Below, in pieces: positions 1 to 7,738 of a DNA stretch of 14,131 nucleotides. The position numbers and the translations under genes were made by a program. Location: positions 1-14,131 of the forward strand of contig JACMJT010000623.1 in the NCBI GenBank assembly GCA_014380505.1, given 5' to 3'. The notes beneath the pieces were generated by a model. The model was not told the origin of the DNA. It saw only the letters and a list, made by a program, of their open reading frames with translations, and made no database searches. Position 1 is the stretch's first letter. The number at the start of each line of letters is the position of its first letter. This DNA comes from Hyphomicrobiales bacterium. GTDB lineage: Bacteria > Pseudomonadota > Alphaproteobacteria > Rhizobiales > Aestuariivirgaceae.

Positions 1-82
1 AACAACTCAACACTTCTTCCAGTGCGGTGCGCAGTGCGGCTGTATCGATCTGGGCGGTGGCTGCATCACTGGATTCGCTCAT
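1..82 (-). CDS. 5' end of an unidentified gene (partial, runs off the left edge)
   Basis: The ATG at 82 overlaps the stop of the upstream gene as ATGA (79-82), the same junction type used at six other places in the cluster, and the frame stays open for 27 codons to the window edge. The peptide begins MSESSDAATAQIDTAALRTA, a hydrophilic, alanine-rich stretch with no signal peptide or membrane segment, probably helical. No family can be recognised from this length. Its place in the operon suggests another glycan-assembly or modification protein, but that is inference only. A weak GAGG lies somewhat far upstream of the ATG, so translation probably depends on coupling to the preceding gene. Confidence 0.6.
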   Translation of the reverse strand, partial: MSESSDAATAQIDTAALRTALEEVLSC

Positions 83-1242
83 AAGCTTCGTCCAACCTCT
101 TCCAGCAGCCGGCTCAATACCTTATCAGAGTCAAAATACTCCTCGGCAAGTGCACGCGCCGCCCGGGCCTGGCTGGCGTAATCGCGCTGGAGCGCTTCGA
201 TCCCGGCGAGTAGATCATCCGCGGTCGCAAAGGCAAACAAGCCCGCACCCGCCGGCAGGAAGCGGCTGAAACCGGTGTCCTGGGCGAGCACCGGCCGGCC
301 CGATGCCAGGTAACAGACGCTGCGGTCGCTAAACCAGCCGCAGCGAGCAGCCACATAGCCGCTCTTGGCGATGCCAAATTCAGCCTTGGAGCTCTGAATA
401 AAGTGGCGGTAGCGCTCTGGTGTCTGCGTCACCTCAGCCGGGTCCAGCAAGCACCAGCCATTGTCATTCAGCGCGGCCAGATCGCGTACCTCCCGCGGAT
501 CGATGGCCAGCGCGAGCATAAACCGCTCCGCGGTCAGCGTCGGCAGGGCCATGAAAGGGCGTAACGAATGGGCCTTCTGGCCATAGAGCACATCTTCATG
601 ACGGATCGAGCCGTAACCGCGCCAGTTGGCAATTGTCGTAAGCGCCTGATACTCGACGCGTGCCGCCACTGGCCACTGCTCCAGAACCACCGGCTGGAGC
701 GTCGTGATCCATTCCAGCCCGCACGTGGGCACGCGACAATCGGGCTGGCCGATCGCCAGGCCGACGGTGACAAAATGGGTATGGCCGGCGAAGCGCATGT
801 CAATCCCCTCGACGGCCTGCCACAACTGGTTGAAGGCCGGGTCCAGGTCGAGATAGACCCGTACCGGGATGCGATGGATCAGTGCCTCGTCGGTCAACAT
901 GCCGGAGATGTTGATGAGTAGATCTGCCTGGCCGGCCACCTCCAGCAACTGTGGATAGGAGAGGCCCACGGTGTGCTGCGTGCCGGCCAGCAACAGTGCC
1001 GAAGTCTGCCCAAACCCAAAATCGTTCATCACCTGGCGGAAATAGGCGGCGTTGACCGAAGACGCCAGGGGCGTGCCAGCCGGCCGCAGCGCCGCTTCCG
1101 CGACCGGCTCGACAAAATAGACCGCATGCCCGAGCCGCTGAAAGCCGAGCAGATATTGCAGCACGGCCCAGGTTGCGCCCCCCTGATAGGGATCGGCGGC
1201 AATCATGCCACTCAATAGAATCGTGAGACGTGAGGCGGTCAT
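79..1242 (-). CDS. GT-B-like glycosyltransferase, paralog A of three
   Basis: A 387-residue soluble protein with no signal peptide. The N-terminal half looks like a Rossmann-type acceptor domain: a hydrophobic strand at the start, a GGATW turn near residues 21-25 and a VYFVE strand near 41-45. Mid-protein landmarks are NISGMLT (111-117), YLDLDP (130-135) and WRGYG (207-211). The C-terminal third resembles the donor-binding half of GT1/GT4-like enzymes: GWFSDRSVCYLASGRPVLAQ (302-321), then a helix ending in EEYFDSDKVL. These landmarks recur in the genes at 4701-5858 and 5855-7009, so the three are paralogs. No substrate can be inferred. AGGA at 1251-1254 sits 8 bases before the ATG, which overlaps the upstream stop as ATGA (1239-1242). 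That this is a glycosyltransferase is inferred from fold-like features and context; the family itself is poorly characterised. Confidence 0.82.
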   Translation of the reverse strand: MTASRLTILLSGMIAADPYQGGATWAVLQYLLGFQRLGHAVYFVEPVAEAALRPAGTPLASSVNAAYFRQVMNDFGFGQTSALLLAGTQHTVGLSYPQLLEVAGQADLLINISGMLTDEALIHRIPVRVYLDLDPAFNQLWQAVEGIDMRFAGHTHFVTVGLAIGQPDCRVPTCGLEWITTLQPVVLEQWPVAARVEYQALTTIANWRGYGSIRHEDVLYGQKAHSLRPFMALPTLTAERFMLALAIDPREVRDLAALNDNGWCLLDPAEVTQTPERYRHFIQSSKAEFGIAKSGYVAARCGWFSDRSVCYLASGRPVLAQDTGFSRFLPAGAGLFAFATADDLLAGIEALQRDYASQARAARALAEEYFDSDKVLSRLLEEVGRSL

Positions 1243-2495
1243 GCGTCTTTTCCTATCCGGGTCTTTTCATTGACCACCACCGCGAAGCCATTGACATGTA
1301 AAATCCTGTTTTTCCGGTCAATTCTACTGACAATACCTCGCAATTCCTCGATCCCGACAGCCGCGGAGTCTATGATTTTGATGTTTTCCGGCATAAACCC
1401 CTCTGGTTCAGAGTATTTCCCCCAGAGCCTGACTCCATCCGTGGCCTTCAGAGCTTTTCGGTGAGTGGTACGGTTTTGTGAGTCTGTGACCTCGACACCG
1501 CCCGGCAAGATCAATTCACGATTGAGGATACGCAATGTATTGCTTTGGTGATCAATACCTTGGACAACGCCCTGAACGATTGCCAGATCCGCCCGGTCTT
1601 CTGAAAAAACCTCGAACGCCAGAAATTTATCATCCCGGCCCGGCGTTCCCCTTACCTTCAACTTTTGCCCGACTTGAAGATTGTTATACCAGAGGGTGTA
1701 GGCCGTATTGGTGACGGTTGGGCCTGAAACCGCCCATGCGCTCTTTAAGCGGCCGGCACGATGAAAATACCGCCGATGCACCCGTACATTCTCCTGGCTT
1801 GTCAACTCGCGGTCGCGATGCTCGACACTGGCGGGCGAGCTCAAATAAAGGCCTAAAAATTCGTCAACATGCAAAAACCTTTCGGTTTCAGCCATCCGCA
1901 GCCAGAATTCCCAGTCGCCGGCGCTCTCGACGCTCTCGTCAAAGTAGCCATATTTTGTATGCATGCATCTTCGCCACATGGGTTGAGGCCCCATGAAGCA
2001 GTAATAAATGAGCTGCAGCGGATCAAAGTCGGGCCATTCCCATCTACCCGCGGGCGTGTGGGTTTCAAAGGTCTCGTTCTCGGTCTTGGTGATATACGCA
2101 TTGGCGTAGACCAGGGCGATATCGGGCCTCTCCTCGAGTACGGCTACCATGCGCTCGAAGGCGTCACACTTGTGGCGATCGTCGGTGTTGGCGTTGGTTA
2201 TATACGCGCCGCACGCGGCCTGAATACCTCGATTCCAGGCAGCATAGACGCTTTCGCGTTGGGCAGTCCGGATATACACGATGTTGTCGTAGCGTTGCTG
2301 AAATTCCTGGACAATGGTTCTTTCATTCTGAGACGAGCCACTGTCAACGACAATGATCTCGAGCCGGCCGGCAATCGTCTGCGCCTCCAGATCCTCAAGA
2401 CAACCCCGGATGAATCGCTCAGAATTGTAAGTGGATACAATGGCAGAGACGAGCGGGGGCGTTCCATGAGTAGATGCAGGTTGTTCGATGGGCAT
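1239..2495 (-). CDS. GT2 glycosyltransferase with a C-terminal DUF5666-like tail
   Basis: A 418-residue two-part protein. Residues ~14-240 are a family 2 (GT-A) glycosyltransferase: SAIVSTYNSERFIRGCL at the start, VVDSGS (49-54), the metal/nucleotide-binding NTDD (103-106) and GDWEFWLR (193-200), which matches the usual acceptor/catalytic-base motif. From about residue 265 the protein changes to short beta-strand repeats, LQVGQKLKVRG, then IVQGVVQGIDHQSNTLRI and LRGIVSRIDRKNRILHV, that look like a DUF5666-type beta-rich domain, usually found in exported or uncharacterised proteins. A GT2 catalytic domain with such a tail is unusual. The tail could bind glycan or act as an oligomerisation element; this is inference. 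GAGG at 2504-2507 precedes the ATG by 8 bases. The stop overlaps the next start as ATGA. The tail-coding DNA is less G+C-rich (27/60 in 1261-1320) than the downstream gene. Confidence 0.87.
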   Translation of the reverse strand: MPIEQPASTHGTPPLVSAIVSTYNSERFIRGCLEDLEAQTIAGRLEIIVVDSGSSQNERTIVQEFQQRYDNIVYIRTAQRESVYAAWNRGIQAACGAYITNANTDDRHKCDAFERMVAVLEERPDIALVYANAYITKTENETFETHTPAGRWEWPDFDPLQLIYYCFMGPQPMWRRCMHTKYGYFDESVESAGDWEFWLRMAETERFLHVDEFLGLYLSSPASVEHRDRELTSQENVRVHRRYFHRAGRLKSAWAVSGPTVTNTAYTLWYNNLQVGQKLKVRGTPGRDDKFLAFEVFSEDRADLAIVQGVVQGIDHQSNTLRILNRELILPGGVEVTDSQNRTTHRKALKATDGVRLWGKYSEPEGFMPENIKIIDSAAVGIEELRGIVSRIDRKNRILHVNGFAVVVNEKTRIGKDA

Positions 2496-2498
2496 GCC

Positions 2499-3149
2499 CT
2501 ATACCTCGTCCGAGATCAAGCTTGGGAAATTGGCCAGTTCCACGAGGTCAGGATAAATTCCATAAGAGACCAGACCGCTTATGTATGTTCTGCCGGTCAA
2601 GCCATCCGCTGCCCATCTTATCGGATAAACATGATCGCGGAGTTTGCTCGCCCCTTTGGCGTTAATAAAATAGGCGCAGGTTCTATTGGCATAGCGTTGG
2701 AAATGACAGATCTTATATTCTGCATAGACCGGTGGACCGAAAGGTATTTTCCGGACATCCGTTCTGAAGTTGATGAATTCCCAATCCCCGGGAAATGCAG
2801 AGCGCGAGTCAAGAACATCCAGGAGCTCACTCTTTATCGCGACGTCGTCCTCGAGGATCAAGACTTCTTCTATGTTTTCCGCAACGATGCGCTCCCACAT
2901 TCTGGCATGGGAAAGCGCGCAACCGATCTCGCCAGGCTTCATCTCTCGTTGTATGGTTTTCATGGCCTCCTGCGCGGAATAGTATTTCAAATCCTCTGAA
3001 CCCAGATATCTGCTATCGACAGCCGGGATCATTTCAAACCGCCAATCCAATTCGTTCAGCTGCCTCTCCATGTATTTGCGTCGATCCACCGCTCTTTCAA
3101 GGTTGAGGACCCAAACAGGAAATGGTTGATTGCTCTTTATTTTTGTCAT
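2499..3149 (-). CDS. GT25-family glycosyltransferase (LPS-type)
   Basis: A 216-residue protein with the ordered motifs of glycosyltransferase family 25, known from lipooligosaccharide galactosyltransferases such as LgtB and Lex1: VLNLERAVDRR (14-24), the GEIGCALSHARMW block (73-85), LILEDDVAI (97-105) with the presumed metal-binding EDD, FINAKGASKL (161-170) and the PIRWAADGL block (176-184) that precedes the terminal strand. Length fits the compact members of the family. It probably adds a sugar, often galactose in characterised members, to a surface glycan on the cytoplasmic side of the membrane; the sugar here is not predictable. The gap to the preceding gene is 11 bases and to the next only 3. 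A weak GGA lies 5 bases before the ATG. The DNA is clearly less G+C-rich than the outer parts of the cluster. Confidence 0.92.
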   Translation of the reverse strand: MTKIKSNQPFPVWVLNLERAVDRRKYMERQLNELDWRFEMIPAVDSRYLGSEDLKYYSAQEAMKTIQREMKPGEIGCALSHARMWERIVAENIEEVLILEDDVAIKSELLDVLDSRSAFPGDWEFINFRTDVRKIPFGPPVYAEYKICHFQRYANRTCAYFINAKGASKLRDHVYPIRWAADGLTGRTYISGLVSYGIYPDLVELANFPSLISDEV

Positions 3150-3160
3150 GATCGTCCGTT

Positions 3161-4021
3161 TTAGCGTTGCAATATCGTGACGAGCGATTTGACACGCTCG
3201 TCATAGGTGTGCCGCTTGGCGAGCTGGTATCCATTTTCGGCAATCTGCTCACGCCGGCGCGGATGATCCAGAGCATATCGAATCTTATCCCGCAACTCGG
3301 CAAGATCCTGATAGATCAAGCAGTTCTCCCCATCGACAAATCCCAAATCGATATACTGCGGATTCGCGTTGGTGAGCAGCAGTGTCCGGCAGCCCAGGGT
3401 CTCAAAATTCCTGTAGTTGATATCGTTGGCGATATTTTTGTTGAAATGAATTTTATAGGAATTTATGGCCTGCACCATATCCGCGCCAATGACGAAAATG
3501 TCCCGCTTCAGCTGAAAGGACGCCTCGATGAATGACAAATAAGGCTCGCGGTTCACAATGTTGCCACAGAATCCGATATCATATTTCTTCTCTATGTCCC
3601 GCGGATGGATGAGTGCGCTGTTGAAGCAATTAGGAAACCAGACGCTGTTTTTCTTTATGCGTGCGTCCGCTTCTCCCGCGATAAAGTCTCTTGTCGCCTG
3701 CAACAGCAGATCGTAGCGATCCCTTAGATAGATCTCGCGAAAGGGCGCCATGCCGCGCACATGCGCGTCAATCACCCACATGACCTTGTACGCTTTAATA
3801 TGCGTTAAAGAGGGTACCCAGCCAATTTTGTCGTAATTTTCCAGGTTGAAGACGACATCATAGGCAGTGAAATCAGGCAAGCCAGGGAATTCGGGATGGC
3901 CCAATCCCCAGATATCGGCCTTCCAACCCAAACGCTGGAAAGCGGATTGCAAAGCAAAACATTCGCGAAAATGTCGATTCTTGCTGTGCCTGCCGTTTTC
4001 CTGGATGATTAGCACTTTCAT
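3161..4021 (-). CDS. CgeB-like glycosyltransferase (Glyco_trans_1_2 type)
   Basis: A 286-residue soluble protein of the GT-B-like group related to spore-maturation protein CgeB. The N-terminus MKVLIIQENGR opens a Rossmann-like half; FTAYDVVFNLENYD (51-64) and YDIGFCGN (147-154, the start of the second half) are typical landmarks. The C-terminal part is the most diagnostic: FNKNIANDINYRNFETLGC (193-211), where the family has its 'N.R.FE..acG' donor-side motif, then FVDGENCLIYQDLAELRDKI (228-247) and a terminal helix with HTYDERV (271-277). It likely transfers a sugar from a nucleotide donor; acceptor and donor unknown. The ATG overlaps the upstream stop as ATGA (4018-4021). Low G+C (19/60 in 3421-3480) contrasts with the flanking paralogs. 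Confidence 0.88.
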   Translation of the reverse strand: MKVLIIQENGRHSKNRHFRECFALQSAFQRLGWKADIWGLGHPEFPGLPDFTAYDVVFNLENYDKIGWVPSLTHIKAYKVMWVIDAHVRGMAPFREIYLRDRYDLLLQATRDFIAGEADARIKKNSVWFPNCFNSALIHPRDIEKKYDIGFCGNIVNREPYLSFIEASFQLKRDIFVIGADMVQAINSYKIHFNKNIANDINYRNFETLGCRTLLLTNANPQYIDLGFVDGENCLIYQDLAELRDKIRYALDHPRRREQIAENGYQLAKRHTYDERVKSLVTILQR

Positions 4022-4692
4022 TCCGTCGCTCGACCTCGTAAAAACTTCTTCAAGTCCTCGAGATGGTTTGCTACGGGCTGATCATGTTCATCAAAGACCT
4101 GGCCGACAAATTGATAACCGACTCTCTTGCCGGGGAAGGGCTTCCCGTCGAAGATCGGATCGTGGATCAAGGCATTATCATGGATGAGTGGATAAATAAC
4201 TTTTCTCAAAAAATTCTGATCGACTTGATAAAAATCACCTTTGTAATAATTCCCGATTAATCCAGCCATGTTTGGGATGACTTCTTTTTTGATGCCCCAC
4301 ATTCCACCCAGGATTTTTGTTCCATGCTCGGGATGATCCCGCATGATATGAAATCCCCGATCACTTTTTTCCCATTCCGTTACGGCGAGCATTTCTCTTT
4401 CGCCCAGTCGCGAGTCCGTATCCCTGGAAATCATTACATCCACGAACGGATCACAAGCGGCAAAGAACCTCCAGAACATGCCAGTCCAATCCGGTCTTTC
4501 ATTCACAACAAAAACCTCGGTATTATTCTTCGCCAGTAACTCTTGAATGATAGGCAAGGGTACGTTCTTGGCAACATAGAACCTGCAAATCCAGCCCGGG
4601 TAGAAACAGGTCGCCAAGTCGGCGTTTTTAATCGCACCCACCGTATATTTTGGATTTTCGCCCCACAGGCTGAAAGCTATAACCTTTTTCAT
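4018..4692 (-). CDS. Small GT-A-like glycosyltransferase with DTD motif
   Basis: A 224-residue protein starting MKKVIAFSLWGENPKY, a pattern I associate with a poorly characterised group of small GT-A-like proteins found in bacteria and some large viruses. Features that support a glycosyltransferase are the strand plus DxD-type motif VDVMISRDTDSR (84-95), RFFAACDP just before it (75-82), ILGGMWGIKKEV (127-138), a block commonly near the acceptor site, and YQVDQNFL (155-162) with a likely catalytic acidic residue. There is no membrane segment. Donor and acceptor cannot be told. It is the most AT-rich gene sampled (16/60 G+C in 4201-4260), which suggests a different origin from the neighbouring paralogs. 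The gap to the upstream gene is 8 bases; its ribosome-binding site is weak. Confidence 0.78.
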   Translation of the reverse strand: MKKVIAFSLWGENPKYTVGAIKNADLATCFYPGWICRFYVAKNVPLPIIQELLAKNNTEVFVVNERPDWTGMFWRFFAACDPFVDVMISRDTDSRLGEREMLAVTEWEKSDRGFHIMRDHPEHGTKILGGMWGIKKEVIPNMAGLIGNYYKGDFYQVDQNFLRKVIYPLIHDNALIHDPIFDGKPFPGKRVGYQFVGQVFDEHDQPVANHLEDLKKFLRGRATE

Positions 4693-4700
4693 GGATGTTG

Positions 4701-5858
4701 CTATCCAATCTCTTCAATGAACTTGCTCAACACCTTCTCTGAATCGAAAAACGTCTCCGCCAGTTTCCGCGCCGCGCGGCAATGATGTTCATAGTCGGCA
4801 GCAATGCGCTCGGCGCCGGCAATCGCCTCTTGCAACGTGGAGAATGCCAGCAATCCTTCTCCCACCGGCAGGTTGCGGCTGAAGCCCGTATCCTGCACCA
4901 GAGCCGGTTTGCCGGATGCCAGATACCGGACCGTTCTATCGCTGAACCAGCCGCTGCCGGTATCCACATAGACCCCCTGAGCCACGGAGAACTCAGCGCC
5001 CGACGCCTGAACGTAGCGGCGAAACGCAGCCGGATCCGCGGCGACGGACTTCGGATCGACAAGCTGCCAGCCGTGGCGACCCAGGGCGATGCGGTCCTGC
5101 TCGTCGGCGGGATGAATATCCAGGGCGATCTCAAATGTCTGCCCTGCCCGCTCCGGTAGCTCGATGAATTTCCTGAACTCGTGAACCTTCAGCCCAAACG
5201 TCTTGCCGCCATACTCGACAGGGCCATACGGCCCGCGCCAACTGGCAATCGTCGTAAAGCGGACTGGTGCCGCCTCCTCCGCGCGGACCGGCCAGTGCTC
5301 CAACACGACTGGTTGCCGGATCGGACGCCAACGGATTCCATGGGCCGGGATGGAGCAGCCTGGCGTGCCAATGTTCTCGCCCACACTGAAATAAAAGTCA
5401 TGGCCGCCCAGGCGCAGACCGGCGTTGCCGCTGGCATGCCAGAACTGCGTGAAACCCGGATCGAGGTCGATGTAGGCTTTGCGACGGAGCCGCCGCAGGA
5501 GCGGTTCCCACGTTAAATGGCCGGAGATGTTGACCAGCAGAGCCGCATCTTTGGCAATATCAAGCAACTCAGCCCTGCTGAGGCCATAGCTCTGCTCGCC
5601 GTTCGCGTAGAGCAAGGCGGCCGATCCGCTGAGGTCGAACTGATCGAGCACCTGTTTGAAATAGGCAAGGTTGAGGCAATCCTCAAAAGCAGTAACCACA
5701 CCAGCCGCGTTGACACACGCCTCACGGTCGATCTGCTCGACAAAATAGACCTGAAAGCCCAGCTTGCGCAAGCCGAGCACCCAATTCAGGCGCACCCAGG
5801 CTTCGCCGCCGTTGAGCGGTTTATTGGCGAGCGCACCGCTGACAAGAACGATTGTCAT
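4701..5858 (-). CDS. GT-B-like glycosyltransferase, paralog B of three
   Basis: A 385-residue protein colinear with paralogs A and C. Shared landmarks are NGGEAWVRLNWVLG (16-29), VYFVEQID (37-44), LLVNISGHLTWE (107-118), AYIDLDPGF (128-136), SWRGPYGP (206-213), KVHEFRKFIELP (224-235) and SGWFSDRTVRYLASGKPAL (302-320) followed by QDTGFSR (322-328). The C-terminal helix ends in FFDSEKVLSKFIEEIG. As in the other copies the C-terminal half resembles a nucleotide-sugar-binding domain, but the family has no assigned sugar. RYLASGKP differs from CYLASGRP and CYLSSGKP of the other copies, so the copies have diverged substantially and are not a recent duplicate. GGGGA lies 5 bases upstream of the ATG, which overlaps the stop of paralog C as ATGA (5855-5858). 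Confidence 0.83.
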   Translation of the reverse strand: MTIVLVSGALANKPLNGGEAWVRLNWVLGLRKLGFQVYFVEQIDREACVNAAGVVTAFEDCLNLAYFKQVLDQFDLSGSAALLYANGEQSYGLSRAELLDIAKDAALLVNISGHLTWEPLLRRLRRKAYIDLDPGFTQFWHASGNAGLRLGGHDFYFSVGENIGTPGCSIPAHGIRWRPIRQPVVLEHWPVRAEEAAPVRFTTIASWRGPYGPVEYGGKTFGLKVHEFRKFIELPERAGQTFEIALDIHPADEQDRIALGRHGWQLVDPKSVAADPAAFRRYVQASGAEFSVAQGVYVDTGSGWFSDRTVRYLASGKPALVQDTGFSRNLPVGEGLLAFSTLQEAIAGAERIAADYEHHCRAARKLAETFFDSEKVLSKFIEEIG

Positions 5859-7009
5859 GCTATCCCCAACTTGACCAGGAGTTCGCGCAACACTTTATCC
5901 GAATCGAAATATTCCTCCGCCAGTCTACGCGCCGCACGAGCATGGCGAGCATAATCTCCAGCTATCTCTTCCACACCGGCGCGCGCCTCTTCCAGCGTGC
6001 GGAAGGTCAGCAAGCCGGCGCCAAGCGGGTAGAGGCTCTGAAGACCCGTGTCCTGGGCCAGCACCGGTTTGCCGCTGGATAGATAGCACATACTGCGTTC
6101 GCTGAACCAACCGCTGTTGGATTGCACATACATCCCCTTGGCTACCATGAGCTCGGCCAGCGACGACTGAATATAGGCCCGGTAGGTCCGCGGGTCACGA
6201 GTGACGACTTTCGGGTCCACCAGCGTCCAGCCGGATGTTTCCAGCAGATTGACGTCCTTCTGTTCGGCGGCATGAATATCCAGGGCCAACTGGAATGGAT
6301 GGCCGCTCAAGCGGGGCAAGGGCGTAAACTGGCGAAACTCATGGACGCGCAGGCCATAGTGCTTGCCCCGGTATTCCATGGGGTCATAGGGCCCGCGCCA
6401 ACTGCCAATACTGGTAAACGCATCACCCCCTGCCCGCACCGGCCACTCCTCCAGCAGCACCGGTTGCCGCATGGTGATCCACGGCAAGCCGCAGGTGGGA
6501 ATCGTGCAGTCGGGGTGGCCGATGTTTTCGCCGATGGTCACGTAATCGTCGTGCCCATGGAAGATGTCAGCCAGCCCCAGGTCACACCACATCTGGCCAA
6601 AGCCCGGATCGGTGTCCAGAAAAACCCGCCGCGGCGCCTGGCTCAGGACCACTTCGTCGCTCAGGTAGCCCATGATGTTCAGCAGAAATGCCGAGTTGCG
6701 AACACGGTCCAGCACCTCTGTCCGAGAAAGGCCGATATACCGCCGGCCCAGATCGTAGATCAGGGCATAGGCGTCGTGCAGATCAAAGCCGGTCATGACC
6801 TCGACCAGGTAGCGCAGGTTCACCGACTGCTCAAGCGGGCAGGGCTGGCCGGTTTCATCGACGCACATCTCCGGCTCAAGCTGGTCGAGAAACAGCACTT
6901 CCCACCCCAGCCGCTTGAAGCCGAGCAGGTATTGCAGGAACTGCCAGGTATGGCCGCCTTGTCGAGGTTTCTGCGCCAGCGCGCCGGCAACAACAATGGT
7001 TTCAGCCAA
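5855..7009 (-). CDS. GT-B-like glycosyltransferase, paralog C of three (TTG start)
   Basis: A 384-residue protein homologous over its whole length to the genes at 79-1242 and 4701-5858: GGHTWQFLQYLLGFKRLG (18-35), LLNIMGYLSDE (109-119), FLDTDPGF (130-137), SWRGPYDPMEYRGK (203-216), RVHEFRQF (221-228), SGWFSERSMCYLSSGKPVLA (299-318) and EEYFDSDKVL. The chosen start is TTG at 7009, because a perfect AAGGAGG (7014-7020) lies just upstream and the resulting N-terminus MAETIVVAGALAQKP lines up with the MTIVLVSGALANKP start of paralog B. There is no ATG nearby in frame. The gene follows the methyltransferase stop-to-start gap of 9 bases. Likely a soluble glycosyltransferase of the same glycan pathway; substrate unknown. 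Confidence 0.83.
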   Translation of the reverse strand: MAETIVVAGALAQKPRQGGHTWQFLQYLLGFKRLGWEVLFLDQLEPEMCVDETGQPCPLEQSVNLRYLVEVMTGFDLHDAYALIYDLGRRYIGLSRTEVLDRVRNSAFLLNIMGYLSDEVVLSQAPRRVFLDTDPGFGQMWCDLGLADIFHGHDDYVTIGENIGHPDCTIPTCGLPWITMRQPVLLEEWPVRAGGDAFTSIGSWRGPYDPMEYRGKHYGLRVHEFRQFTPLPRLSGHPFQLALDIHAAEQKDVNLLETSGWTLVDPKVVTRDPRTYRAYIQSSLAELMVAKGMYVQSNSGWFSERSMCYLSSGKPVLAQDTGLQSLYPLGAGLLTFRTLEEARAGVEEIAGDYARHARAARRLAEEYFDSDKVLRELLVKLGIA

Positions 7010-7013
7010 TATG

Positions 7014-7020
7014 CCTCCTT
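7014..7020 (-). promoter_or_regulatory. Strong ribosome binding site for a TTG start
   Basis: AAGGAGG on the minus strand, a full anti-16S match, 4 bases before the TTG at 7009. It partly overlaps the TAA stop (7019-7021) of the methyltransferase gene. It is the best such site in the window and decides the start of paralog C; most other genes here rely on weaker sites within the preceding coding sequence. Confidence 0.8.
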
Positions 7021-7738
7021 ATCGTTTCACCAGGATATGCGGCTCCCGGACAATGATCGCCGCGAGGCCCTTTACAAAATCGGGTAGCAGACGAGTCTCG
7101 ATAGCATCGCCAAGGCCAGCCCGCCAATTAGCCAACACCCCAGCCTCTTCCTTTCGGCCGGCATCGTCCAGTAACACAATTGTACCTGGGCGGGTGAGCT
7201 CCAGGATTTGGTACAACGTGCCTTCACGCCCCCCCAGCGGCCAGACTGGGCCATCGATCAGAACCAGATCGACTGGCCGCTGGGAGGCGAATTGCCGCCG
7301 CCGGAGATGGTAGGTTGGCAACAGCTTGCCCCTATAGGTCCGGGCTACCAGGGGAGCGATCTGAAACTTGACATGGCGGCTCAACGGACAAGCTGCGAAT
7401 TCTTTTTGCGCGATCTGACCATATTCTGGATCGTGGTCGATAGACGTTATGCGGCAGGAAGGCTGAGATTCGGCACATGCCCAGGCCAACACGCGCGTGG
7501 AGAGGCCAGAGCCAAATTCCAAAATGTGTCGTGGTCTCGCATGCGCCACCAGACTGACAAGGAAACGCAATGCATCCGGCGCCAATGTCCAGGAATCGTT
7601 GCGGGGTGGAGGTTGAATCCAGGATAAGTCTACCCCGTCGGCATCCACCACGGCACCATGGACTGTATCCCAGGCCGTCGCCACAGCCTCATCATGCCTG
7701 GAAATCTTTCGCTGATCTGCTGGATCCAAAATCTTCAT
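7019..7738 (-). CDS. Class I SAM-dependent methyltransferase (Methyltransf_24-like)
   Basis: A 239-residue protein with a standard Rossmann methyltransferase core: motif I HILEFGSGLSTRVLA (71-85), the acidic-loop strand ITSIDHDPEYG (97-107), VDLVLIDGP (156-164) and TIVLLDDAGRKEE (186-198). The order and the LIDGP block match Methyltransf_24-type enzymes, often found in polysaccharide clusters. It probably O-methylates a sugar or a glycan end; the acceptor is inferred from context only. The ATG overlaps the stop of the upstream GT2 gene as ATGA (7735-7738, counted on that strand) and GGAGG lies 10 bases before it. It could instead modify a small molecule made elsewhere in the locus. Confidence 0.88.
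   Translation of the reverse strand: MKILDPADQRKISRHDEAVATAWDTVHGAVVDADGVDLSWIQPPPRNDSWTLAPDALRFLVSLVAHARPRHILEFGSGLSTRVLAWACAESQPSCRITSIDHDPEYGQIAQKEFAACPLSRHVKFQIAPLVARTYRGKLLPTYHLRRRQFASQRPVDLVLIDGPVWPLGGREGTLYQILELTRPGTIVLLDDAGRKEEAGVLANWRAGLGDAIETRLLPDFVKGLAAIIVREPHILVKR

Noticed and set aside
1869..2999. Plus-strand open frame of 376 codons
   Set aside because: It lies wholly antisense to the GT2 and GT25 genes, spans their junction, and shows no recognisable motif; the minus-strand genes have family motifs throughout. It is a by-product of G+C-rich codon use.
3150..3160. Possible promoter or terminator in the longest intergenic gap
   Set aside because: Only 11 bases long with no inverted repeat or promoter-like hexamers; it can hold at most part of a ribosome-binding site.
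6122..7087. Plus-strand open frame of 321 codons
   Set aside because: Antisense to paralog C and crossing into the methyltransferase gene. The peptide has an irregular composition and no domain; the minus-strand reading matches two paralogs.
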